DNA of 64,000 nt from the NCBI GenBank assembly GCA_002102555.1, contig MCFL01000054.1, positions 101,829 to 165,828 on the forward strand, written 5' to 3'. Source of the stretch: Catenaria anguillulae PL171 (Eukaryota > Blastocladiomycota > Blastocladiomycetes > Blastocladiales > Catenariaceae). The translations under genes and the position numbers were made by a program. Below the pieces are notes generated by a model. That model searched no databases. It was not told the DNA's origin and saw nothing but the letters and a program-made list of their open reading frames with translations. Within the stretch, counting starts at the first letter, position 1. Each line of letters begins with the position of its first letter. Positions 35,348-45,044 of this stretch are shown piece after piece.

Positions 35348-35616
35348 GGTGATAAATGGTTAGTCGAACTTGAAAATGGGGTGATTCGGCAAATTTAATT
35401 CAAGCTTTGATGTTAATAACATAGGCTGCGGCCGCCGATCGCTTTCCACCAGTGCCATTTGGATGATCTTTGGATCGGCCGCTCTGCTCGATCCTCACGA
35501 CATCATTTACACATAGGAACAATGCTCGTAACGGCAATGTAAGCGGCCCTTGCGACATCAATTCTACCGCCAGCAACCCGACCCGCACGCTCCCTTGCCC
35601 CTTCAGTCCATCCGAC

Positions 35617-36164
35617 ATGCGTTTCCTCCGCCCACTTCTCCAAGCCGCCAAGGTATACATCATCGCCCGCCCACCGCTCATGAGCAACTGCTGCCAACAC
35701 CAAACAACGACCGCTCACCCCACTCACTCACTCACTCACTCACTCATCACCACGCACGCACTCACCCTCGATCGACTGCCCCATCACCACACTGCTCCTC
35801 TCTCTCCATCTCCGCTCCACAGGCCCACACTGGCTTCACGGGTCTCGTCCCTCACCCAAACCCGCGCACCGCTCTCACCGAGCTCTACGAATCGACTCTC
35901 ACCAAGCTCAACCAGTTGCCCGCCGATTTTCCTTACCGGACCGCCACTACGGCCTTGACCAAGCAGCGCTTGGAGCTCGTGCAGGCCGAGTCAGATGTCA
36001 ACCAGCTCGAGACAAAGATTGGCGAGGGCCCCATCGAGTGGGTCATCAAGCAAGCAGAGGCCGAGAACTCGTTGGTGGATAACATGGCCAAGTGGAAGTC
36101 GTGGGAGCCCTTGGAGACGCCTGCTCCGGCCGGGCAGTGGGAGTATGCCTTCAAGAAGCCCTAA
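35617..36164 (+). CDS. NADH:ubiquinone oxidoreductase subunit NDUFA5 (B13)
   Basis: Accessory subunit of the matrix arm of respiratory complex I. Two exons: 35617-35652 encodes MRFLRPLLQAAK; after an intron at 35653-35822 the protein continues AHTGFTGLVPHPNPRTALTE. Family features are the TGL-VxPNPR start, LPADFPYRTATTALTKQR, NQLETKIGEGPIEWVIKQAE and WKSWEPLETPAPAGQWEY near the end. About 125 residues, normal for the family. The short N-terminal exon is basic/hydrophobic and may serve as the mitochondrial signal. The intron carries a CACT microsatellite (35721-35746). The reading frame is intact. Confidence 0.92.
35721..35746 (+). repeat. (CACT)n microsatellite inside NDUFA5 intron
   Basis: Six and a half copies of CACT within the single NDUFA5 intron, in a pyrimidine-rich stretch ahead of the acceptor at 35821-35822. 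Confidence 0.8.
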
Positions 36165-37593
36165 GTCAGTGAGAGCGTTGAACTCCATGGCGGAACGTGA
36201 GTTGTTTGATGCTCTTGTTGCTCCCTCCCTCTCTTTTTCTTTTCTTGTCCATACACAGTTCGTCCTTGACTTGATCGTTCCTTTGCTCGCTGCAGCTGTT
36301 CCACCAATACTCCTCAGCAGCTTTTTCGACGCACGTCCCTGACTCTGCGCAAATGCCAGACAGTCACTACCGGCCATCATTCTTCATTGAATTGCAAGTG
36401 ACTGCCATTCCGCCAAGCTCCTCCTGGCTTAGTTGCACTGCGTACGTTGAAACACCCACTTCCGAACTCAACCAGAGCGAAGCGATGCCTTCGGAACGGT
36501 TTGTGAGCCTTGTCCATGCGTGACGGCGACGGCAAGCGGGCCGAACGTGCTTGGGACACTATGGACCACTCAACGGGCTCACCTCCATCCTACTCAACTG
36601 CCGGCACTGCATGGAGCCGACGCGGGCTTTGGCTCGAGCCCGGCTCTAGGTCGAGGCTCGCCATTCTGATTGGAGGTGGCCACTAACTCTGCACAAATCT
36701 TGGCGGCTTTCGCGCGACAGGGAGACGAGGCAAGAAGACAGCTGAGGGGAGCGCCGGTCGAGCAGACGGATGAGCGTACCGGGCGGAATGCGGCAACCTA
36801 ATGCATCGTTCACTTGACGAGGAAAAACCCTTCAATTGTCAAACGTGGTTGGTGAGCCTCGCGTATGGCTCTCCAAGCAAACCGCCGTGAACCCTCCGCG
36901 CACCCAACTCGCATTGTCGTGTTGTGATGGCCATGATGGTCTGTGGACACGCACGAGACTTTGTCGTTTCCCAGGTGTGGTCCATCGATAAACATTAATC
37001 CTTCACCCACCGATACTGGGCGAATGTCAATGTCGTGATCCATTGTCACAGTGACGCGATTCCGATTTGAGTTGGGTGAATGCCGAATGCGGCCGATTGG
37101 TCATGGATGGTCATCGCACTCCATGAATGCCTGTACCCACAACGCATAGCCGAAAAGACTTTGTTACCACTTTCAGCAATTTCCTCTCAATCTGCTTACC
37201 AACACTTTTCATTGCACACCACGCCCATCCCACGGATTGACCCAACCGGCCTGGCCCTTGACTCCACCCTCGCCTACAGCATCGTCAATCACTGGTGCTC
37301 TTTCTGCTTTCGACATTGTACGCTGGCCGTTTCGCACTATCCTCCTACCGAGCGCCCTTCCCCGCAGCTCGTGTCGGGTCGTGTTGCCGGCCGCTGCTCA
37401 TCCGGCCCTCGGACTCCCGACCACGCAAGCCGGGTCAAAATCATGTTCGGCCCGGCCAGGCACTCTCGATTCTGATGGATTCCGATCTCTCACAGCGACT
37501 CTGTATTCCCACCTTGACTGACTGGACTGACTTTTGGGTTATCTCTACGTTGCCAGCAAACCCCACCGATCCCCTACCAACCCTTGTTTCACC
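36165..37593. other. Intergenic region NDUFA5-COX17
   Basis: About 1.4 kb between two genes on the same strand. No open frame with a recognisable motif and no repeat of note. An in-frame ATG at 37534 lies 60 bases upstream of the COX17 start used here. Confidence 0.4.
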
Positions 37594-37866
37594 ATGGGCA
37601 ACACCTCCTCGACCCCAGCTGCGACTGCAGCCGCCACGTCTCCGGCCTCATACGACCACCTGTTCCCGAAACAATATGTCGGCTACAACGATGCAGGCAA
37701 GCCCGTGGGTCCCGAGGGCCAAGTGTTCAAGCCGTGCTGCGTATGCCCAGACACCAAGCGCGAGCGCGACGAGTGCGTGTTGCGTGAGGGCGACGAGGAA
37801 AAGTGCCAAGAGTTTATTGCAAGGCATAAGGCGTGCTTGAGGAGTTATGGCTTTAAGCCGCAATAA
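37594..37866 (+). CDS. COX17: COX17 copper chaperone
   Basis: Delivers Cu(I) to Sco1/Cox11 for cytochrome c oxidase assembly in the mitochondrial intermembrane space. Single exon, 90 residues. The core KPCCVCPDTKRERDECVLRE and EEKCQEFIARHKACLRSYGF contains the copper-binding KPCCxC and the twin CX9C pairs of the CHCH fold. A 45-residue N-terminal extension precedes it, longer than in yeast or human (about 69 and 63 residues in total). The ATG at 37594 is in a strong context (tcaccatggg) and begins MGNTSS, a good N-myristoylation consensus (Gly2, Ser6). An alternative in-frame ATG at 37534 would add 20 residues. A T run follows about 45 bases after the stop. Convergent with the FKBP gene. Confidence 0.93.
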   Translation: MGNTSSTPAATAAATSPASYDHLFPKQYVGYNDAGKPVGPEGQVFKPCCVCPDTKRERDECVLREGDEEKCQEFIARHKACLRSYGFKPQ

Positions 37867-38226
37867 GGATCCAGCTAGGAGGAGAGCAGTTTGTTGTTGA
37901 CTGGGTTGCGTATTTTTTTTTTTTTGTTTGTCACTTAGATCCTATTGTGTGTTATGTAGATATCGACATGCATTTTCGTATTCCTTTCCCCACGTGTTGG
38001 TTTGGTTGGACAATTCAGCAACGCTGGACTAAACAATGTGGGCCATTCAGGCGAAATCATTTGATTCGGTGATAAAGAAAAGAATGGCCAAAGGGACCAG
38101 CACATGGAACGTAAACTCGTCAAGCTTACATTCAATATTTAGCACACTCTTATGCACCACGCACAGAGAAATCAAACAAACAATCGGACGCATCACGCAC
38201 AAAGCAGACATCAACAAGTTTGGCCC

Positions 38227-39253
38227 TTAGTTGATCTTGAGGAGCTCGACCTCGAAGATAAGCGTGGCGTTGGCGGGAATCAAGCCGGGCACGCCGCGGG
38301 GACCGTAAGCATAGTCGCCAGTGATGGTCAAGCGGGCAACCTCGCCAACCGACATTTGCGGGACACCCTGTGCAGGCGAAGCAAACAAAACGTCAGAGGG
38401 GTGGCCGGGACAAGACGCAAATGCAAAGAATCCAGAAAATGTACCTCGTCCCATCCGCGAATGACACGGCCCACACCAATCTAGACAATGAAGACGACGG
38501 AGCGCGGTGGTGAGTGGTCGTCCAAGTTGCACACGGCCACGTTAAACTAGAAAACAAACCTCGGTCTCGAATGGCTGGCCGCGGTCGCGCGACGAGTCAA
38601 ACTTCTTGCCGTCGGTCAAGGTGCCGACGTAGTGCATGCGGCACTTGTCACCCTGGATCATGCGTTACGTATGATTGTGGTTGGTGAGTACCAAGTCCAG
38701 AGTCTGGGGGGGGCTTGATTGGATCGTTTCGTTCAGAGTCGAGCAGGTTGGATGCGAACGAGACCATCAACAAACAGGTGGCCGGGGCAAGAGGCGACGT
38801 GGCAAGCAACCGTGCCGGCACCACACCAACTGGTAGGGGGGGGGGGTGTTCGAGAAGGCGAGCGGGCGGATCAGCAACTCGCGAGCATCGCCCGATACTC
38901 GCTATCATGACCCCACAGCCTCCCCCGACCAAGCAAGCCCACAGGGAGTTGAGGTGTTGATGGTCACGTTGATCAACCCGAACCCGACCGAACACAAGTG
39001 AATCGCATCGATCAACAAGGGCACACTGGACGGACCTTCTTGGGGAAGTTGACACCGTCACCGGCCTGGAGCGAACACAATACACAAAATACGAGGTACG
39101 TCAGCATCGGTGCAAGTGGCGCAAGGTCTGCAAGACACGAACCTTGATGGTTTCCTTGGTAACACCCATGTTGAGAGCAGAAGCGTGGAAGAAAGCAGGA
39201 GCTGAAAAGCGAGCAGATTGACGAATCACGGGTGCAAAGGCAGCGCGAAGCAT
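38227..39253 (-). CDS. FKBP12-type peptidyl-prolyl isomerase with mitochondrial leader
   Basis: Peptidyl-prolyl cis-trans isomerase. Five exons: 39143-39253, 39036-39065 (30 nt), 38560-38652, 38445-38480 (36 nt) and 38227-38367. Joined, they give [58 protein letters not shown] and [20 protein letters not shown], then [11 protein letters not shown]506-binding pocket residues (Tyr, Phe, Asp of FDSS, VIxGWDEG, Tyr of YGxxGxPGxIP) are conserved. The first exon also encodes, in frame upstream, a leader ([20 protein letters not shown] then FFHASALN) with the basic, amphipathic, acid-free composition of a mitochondrial presequence. A second ATG at 39169 would start the ordinary cytosolic FKBP12. Intron 2 is long (383 nt) and contains G runs. 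Frame intact. Confidence 0.92.
38836..38846 (+). repeat. Poly(G) run inside FKBP intron
   Basis: Eleven consecutive G on the + strand (C on the sense strand of the FKBP gene) within its 383-nt second intron. Confidence 0.7.
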
Positions 39254-39859
39254 GGCGGACAAAAGTCTGAAGAGCAGAAGACGTCTCGGCGAGAAGCGGC
39301 GCGGCGGGGTCGTGGGCCGTATTTGAAGGGTTTTTTTTTCGTTCCAAAGAGAGACACAACCAGGTTGGGGACGTCGATCGAGTTCGGCTCGAAAAGCGGC
39401 GCGAGACACGTTGAACACAATGTTTTCTTGCCAAGGCGCACCACTGGCGGACGCGTTGCTTGGCAGAGTGTGGCTCTCCACCATGACTCGCCCAGGAAAG
39501 CATTACGGCCGCCGCCATCCGAGCCCGACCAGTACAGAGTGCAGCCCAGAAAGCGGGCAAGTCTCCCCGGAACAGCCTGCGATTCCGTTCGACCGTTGAT
39601 GATTCGGCCAATGTGGTTGGCAAGATCTCTTCGGCTACTCAACACATGCGAAGCAAAGTGTCCGCATGGATCCAGGCTTGTTTATACCCAAGGTCAGGTC
39701 AGCAAAACGGATGAAGATACACTATATTGATACATATGAAACAGCTAACATGAACCGCACACAAGAGAAAGGGAGCAAGAATGGGTGACAGATGAACAAC
39801 CGAGGAAAACACAAAACAGGCAAGAGGGGGGAATGGTTCTATGGAGAGTTGCAAAATGT

Positions 39860-41687
39860 TTACCGTGCACGAAGGTCGGCAACAACTTGCTGAGGAGAAC
39901 GGCCCTTGGTTTCGGGTAAGATGCGCAGGGCAATGAGACCCATGAGGCCCAGGTAGCCCGTGAAGATGAGGAAAGTCCATCCCTTGAGTTGTTCGCTGGA
40001 GGAGAGTGAGAGTGCATGAGGCCAAGTCCAAAGAGTCCAAAGAGTCAGTCGCCGCTGGAGGACAACAAGGGAAGGAAAACACAAAACGTACAGAATCAAG
40101 GGGAAAATGAACAGAATAACAAAGTTGCTCAACGTGTTGACGACAATCGACACTTGGGCAGCAATACCCGCCACGGCAGGCTCGACCACCTCGGCCGTGA
40201 TGATGAATGGAATCGACGACAAACCCGTTGCAAACACGGTCGCAGCACCAACGAACGCAACCAGGGCAATGTATGGCTGGTCAAAGACCTCGACCGACAG
40301 GGCGAAAAGGGCCGCAAATGCACCCATGGCAAAGATGGAGAAGAGAAGCAGCGGGCGGCGGCCATACCGGTCCAAGAGGAAGCCCGGAACAATGTTGGCG
40401 GCAATGTTGTAGAAGGAAAAGAAGACATAGAAGAGCGATGCGGCTGCGGGGCTGAAAATGAGAATGAGGATCGAGTACGAGTACGAGAAGTAGACATTGA
40501 TTCCACTGAGTTGCTGAGTCGCGTGCGACAGGAGCAAGATCTGGAGCGAAGGGCGGTGCTTTGCTTGAGTCAGGAATTCCCGAATGGTCGGGGTGGTATC
40601 GGCGGGACCCGACGGCGATGATGCATCCTTCTCGGAGAGTGCAGACTCGGCAGTCACCTCGGTCTGCTCGACGGGCGCGTGGTCGGCAACGGTTCCGAGC
40701 TTGGCAAGTGCTGCCGTCGCCTCGGCCGTCTTTCCAGCAGCGCGCAAGTACACGGGCGACTCGACGGCCATGGGCAACATGACAATCTGCAACACGGTCG
40801 TGATGACGGAAAAGCCCACAATGATGCGCCAGTACGGCGGCTCAAAGAAGAAGTAGCCCAGCAATCCGGCAATTGCCAGCCCAGTGCCAAGACCAATGGT
40901 CGAAAAGATGCCCGTGCGGCCGCGCAAATGCGTTGGCGACACCTCGGAAATATACACTGGCACCGCAACCAACATGCCACCCGTGGCCAACCCTGCAAGC
41001 AACCGGCCAATCACGAGCATGGCATAGTTTGACGCAAAGGCGAGCACGAGTGGACTCGCCAGCATGGGCACGTTGAGCAGCATCATGGTCTTGCGGCGGC
41101 CGTACTTGTCGCAAGCGCCGCCGGCCCACATGGCGCCAACGGCACCGGCCAGGGCAATGAGTGCCGAGGCAAACGAGAATTGCATGGTCGACATGGGAAT
41201 GCACTTGGGCAGGCCCAGGAACGATGGGAACTCCTTGTCTTCGATGCCTTTGCATGGCAGCACTTGGGAGATGTTGGTGAGCTCACTGTGGCGGATGGAG
41301 CAAAGACGGTGTTGGTGAGGCAAGGATCGAGTGAGAGCGCGAGACATGCGGTAGGACGGTTGAAATGTCTTTGACGTACCCGAGATGGTCTGTACAAGGA
41401 GTATTTTTCCGAGTACAAGGGAGGACAGGTTAGACAATGAATTGGAAAAGTGTAAAAACGGATACAGGCTCGAGTGCCTGGCGTCGGTGGACAAGGACGG
41501 GCGGCGACGAACAACGACACCAGCGCTGGCAGGTAAGGTCTCTTGCCGCCGAGGCAAATAGATGTGGCGAAACGGCAGCAACGGCATGCATGCATGCACT
41601 CGAGGTAGACGCAAGTAGAGACATACAGCCAAAGTGGAAGAAACCAATGGCTGCGACTGCAGCACAAAAGTAGACGTGACTTGACAT
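39860..41687 (-). CDS. MFS sugar transporter
   Basis: Twelve-TM sugar/inositol transporter family (Sugar_tr). Four exons: 41627-41687, 41380-41389 (10 nt), 40092-41285 and 39860-39995. The start is MSSHVYFCAAVAAIGFFHFG; the microexon completes FGYHLGELTN, the TM1 motif of this family. Later hallmarks are GGACDKYGRRKTMM (loop 2-3), GRLLAGLATGG, PVYISEVSPTHLRGRTG, ESPVYLR, QLSGINVYFSYS (QQLSGIN motif in TM7), FLLDRYGRRPLLL and PETKGRS at the C-terminal end. Length is about 465 residues. The loop between TM6 and TM7 is acidic. Sequence around GYHLGELN is nearer yeast vacuolar-type transporters such as Vps73 than hexose Hxt proteins, but substrate and membrane cannot be decided. Frame intact. Confidence 0.92.
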
Positions 41688-42476
41688 TGTAAAAGTGCTG
41701 TGTAAAGTGATGGATGGGATGACAGTGCAAGACGGCAGCGGGTGGAGTGGTGGGCGGGGTTGTAGCTGGGTCAAATACTGTTGGAAGAGAAGAGCACTTG
41801 AGAATTTGGAATGATGAGCTGGGATGAGTTGGGAGGGTTGGGAGCCAAGGGTGCACCTTTGGAAGGCATTTGCAGCAGCCAGCAACAAACTCTCAACTGA
41901 TGAGAACGGGGCTGGACTCATTCGATCAAGTCACGTCTCCCCTCGACGCTCGGCGGTCGGCCGGCAGTCGTACCCTTGTCCCACCGCCCTGCGTCCATTC
42001 CCACCAACCCCGTCGTCAGCGCGGCCGCCCCAATGCGCGCCCATCATACCCTCCGCACCGCCGTAATCCTTGTCCGTCGGCCGACACCGCGCGCCCCTTC
42101 CCAAACTCTGGTTGGCCCAGCCAGATGCTTGCGATCGGATGCGCACGATTGGATCTGTTGGCTGGCCTGAAATATTGTTAAGTGAAACCTAAGAACATGG
42201 CTTATTGGTCCTTGTTCGCTCCCCATTTCAAGCCACGTGTGATGATATTTCTTGCTCCAGCTGATAGGAGAGAACAATGTTCTAGACGCCGCCTAAAGCC
42301 TCATGGATCAATCTTGTCGAAAGTGAGTCACGTCCGAAGCAATGAGCTCAGCAGAGAGTTGTGGTCATGTTACGTGTTATTGAGTGTGAAGCGCCACTGT
42401 CAAAATTTCGGTATACCATTACGGACATGATGAGGAAAGCAAAGAAGACAAGACACAACAGGCAACATGAACACAA
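41688..42476. other. Intergenic region MFS-VTA1
   Basis: About 790 bases between two genes on the - strand, containing the promoter of the MFS gene and the 3' flank of VTA1. No supported coding sequence. Confidence 0.4.
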
Positions 42477-43626
42477 TCACTTTCTCCTCTCAAACGGCGC
42501 AAGCACCGCCATGGCCTTCCTCAAATTGTCCATGGCGGTATTCACATCATCGTATTCCAAAGCGCTGATGGCAAACCTGGCGTGCTTTTGCGCTTGCGCG
42601 AGCAGTTTCGGGTCGGGCAGATCCATGGCCGGCAATGGTGAGGGCAGTACGTTTGGGTCCAGCGGCGGAGGATTGTGAGACGGGAGAGGATTGAATGAGG
42701 GAATGGCTGGAAATGAAGGGGCGGAGGAAGCAGGAGACGGCGCGGCAGCAGACGACGGGTAAGGTGAGCGAGCAGGCGGCAATTCGGGAGCAGTTGGATT
42801 GAAATGGGCACTGGCGGGACCGCCGGTGGAAAAAGTGGGCGGTTGTGCAGGTGGCGGGAGGTGGTTGTGAAAGTGGTCCAAGCCCGGAAACACGCCAGGG
42901 GTTGGCATGGACGGCAATTGCGGCGGCGGCGCGACCGGATTGGTAGGCGTCGTGGGCGACTCGATTCCCGCAGATGACGACGAAGAGTTTGCGGCAGAGG
43001 CGGCAATCACCTGATCCATGGCCTCGGCTTCGGATCCGGGCGGCGGGCCAGGACGTGGTACTTCGCCCGCCTTGAGAGCCTTGATGATATCGGTAGCCTT
43101 GAATTTGGCATACTTGATCTTGTCTTTGACCGACTCATCGAGGTCGGCGTCGCTAAAGACAGAGAGCACGTCCAGGTAGTTTGAGGCGGCGAGGAAAGTC
43201 TTTGCGGTCCTCCTATGTATATATGTTAACATGATTGATGTCAGTTGAAATGAGTCATGAGCCATGAGCTTGTGAACGCAAGGACAAGACGTACATGGAT
43301 GCCTTTCCAGCACGATCCTCCCTATCGGCGGCGGCAAAGATCTTGAGCGCAAAGTTCTCGACGTGTGCGGCGGCAACATTCTCGTCGGCAACAAACTCAT
43401 TGTCCTTGAGCTGGAGCTTTTCAGCCTCGAGCGCGTCCATGATGGCGAGCAGCCAAGGACGGATCTCTGGAATCTGCGGTGCGACCTGGAGGGCAACACG
43501 GGCCGCATGCATCTTGCACCAGTAGGCGATGGCCGGGTCGCGCGAGTCCATCTCCTGGGCACGCAGCATGAAGGGCAGGACCTGCTTGGCAGAGTCGGGA
43601 AGCCTTGGGAGGGCGGTGGCACTCAT
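42477..43626 (-). CDS. VTA1: VTA1/LIP5, ESCRT-III/Vps4 cofactor
   Basis: Activates the Vps4 ATPase in multivesicular-body sorting. Two exons, 43295-43626 and 42477-43212, with an intron of 82 nt splitting the ATG of SMRTAK. The N-terminal tandem MIT region is clear: LPFMLRAQEMDSRDPAIAYW, CKMHAARVALQVAP, then MRTAKTFLAASNYLDVLSVF and IKYAKFKATDIIKALKAGE. A proline-rich linker follows, then the short C-terminal VSL dimerisation domain that binds Vps4 (LLAQAQKHARFAISALEYDD, then VNTAMDNLRKAMAVLAPFER). Domain order and length (about 355 residues) match the family. The gene is divergent from the YL1_C gene, with 332 bases between starts. Frame intact. Confidence 0.93.
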
Positions 43627-43958
43627 GACGGTGGCGGGGTTGCTCGAATCTTGAGCGGGGATGAGGATGGCTGATCAGGATGGGACGGGACAGGTGTCAA
43701 TGGATGGCGGTGCGTGTGCTGATCGTTGCATTGAGTGTGGTAGCGGCGCAGTCGACCGAACACTGCAGGATTGGCTTCCATATGATGTTTACTTTTCCTC
43801 TATTCAAGATGGATGGATGGAACGGTCGTAACAGCCTAAACGCGACGGCGCCCCCCGTGCCAAGCCGTATGTACCTCAAAAAAAGTGCGTCGAGAGAATC
43901 GATGATAATCAATGAAAGGAAAAGACTCGACGCAATACCCAACATAAGTACATGGACC

Positions 43959-44901
43959 ATGGCAAAGGGAGCCTCATCGTCTTCAAAGAAGCGGGCCGCG
44001 TCGTCGTCGGCGTCGTCCGCCTCTGCCGCAGCCACATCCAAGCCAGCAAAGGCAGCCCGCACCTCAGCTGCATCTTCAACGAGGGCAAAGACAAAGGCAA
44101 CACCCGCTGCTACGACCCGCCGGTCTGCCCGCGCCTCCTCCTTGCGCACCGCACACTCTGCCCCTCCTCCTGATCCCGGTCACGAGCAAGACGAAATTGA
44201 GCTCGACGAGCTTGCCTCGGACAACGACAATGACAACAACGACGACACAGCAACCGTCACCACCACCACCGCCACAGCTACTGCTCTTGACGATGCCGAT
44301 GCCGATGACCTCGACTCGACACTCACGGGCTACGGTCCGGAACCCGCCTCGGACACGGAAGGCATTTTTATGCACTCCGCAACCAACCGCATCATTGACC
44401 TGTACACGGCACCAAAGCCCTTTAAAAACCCCGCGTGGAAGAAATCAAAGCTCAAAGTGTACAAGACATGCAAGCAGCTGCTCACGTCGCAGGCCACCGC
44501 CGCCGCAGAGTTCGATCTCGTCACACGCATGGGCTTGAGTCCCGAGGAGGCAAAGCGGGTGGCCAAGGTAGGAGATGCCGCGTTTACGCCCTTGTGTACG
44601 TTGTTTTCCTTTTTCAAACGTCCACACTTTGTGTTTCTTGTTGTCGGGCCCACGCAACGGTCGTCTTCTTACCACCCACATCTCTACGCACTCCCTGGTG
44701 TTAGGGTACAAGGTGCGTGCCCCACCATTCACGCGCCCGCTCCGCAAGTACTGCGACTTGACGGGCCTGCCCACAAATTACACGGACCCAGTGTCGGGAT
44801 TGCACTACTTTGATGCCAGTGTTTATCAGCAGATCAAGGCCATGTCCAGTGCCGCCGTGCAAAAGTGCTTGGCCATGCGCAACAAGGCCGTGGTCATCTG
44901 A
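43959..44901 (+). CDS. INO80C/Ies6-type YL1_C chromatin remodelling subunit
   Basis: Subunit of the INO80 chromatin-remodelling complex. Two exons, 43959-44595 and 44705-44901. The N-terminal half is low-complexity: an Ala/Ser/Lys-rich basic stretch and then a Glu/Asp/Thr-rich stretch. The conserved part begins at PFKNPAWKKSKLKVYKTCKQ and continues across the intron into WYKVRAPPFTRPLRKYCDLT, GLPTNYTDPVSGLHYFDASV and YQQI. This is the YL1_C signature (KYCDxTGLxxxYTDPxTGLxYF). The PFKNPxW start favours Ies6/INO80C over Swc2/Vps72, which share YL1_C but have a long YL1 N-terminal domain absent here. The ATG at 43959 (accatggc) is chosen for context. The stop lies 143 bases from the convergent HAUS6-like stop; an A run precedes the latter. 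Confidence 0.85.
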
Positions 44902-45044
44902 GCTTGGAACGGAATGCCGAGGTGGACCAAGCAGGGATGGTTTCAATTGTGGCAGCGAGGGTATATACACATTTGTTAAATAGGAAAGTGAACCAATGCA
45001 CAACAAACAACAACAACAAAAAAAAAGTACGAATAAATAAGCGT

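Noticed and set aside
39218-39730. A 170-residue open frame on the + strand over the FKBP first exon
   Set aside because: Antisense to the mitochondrial leader and 5' flank of FKBP; no recognisable domain.
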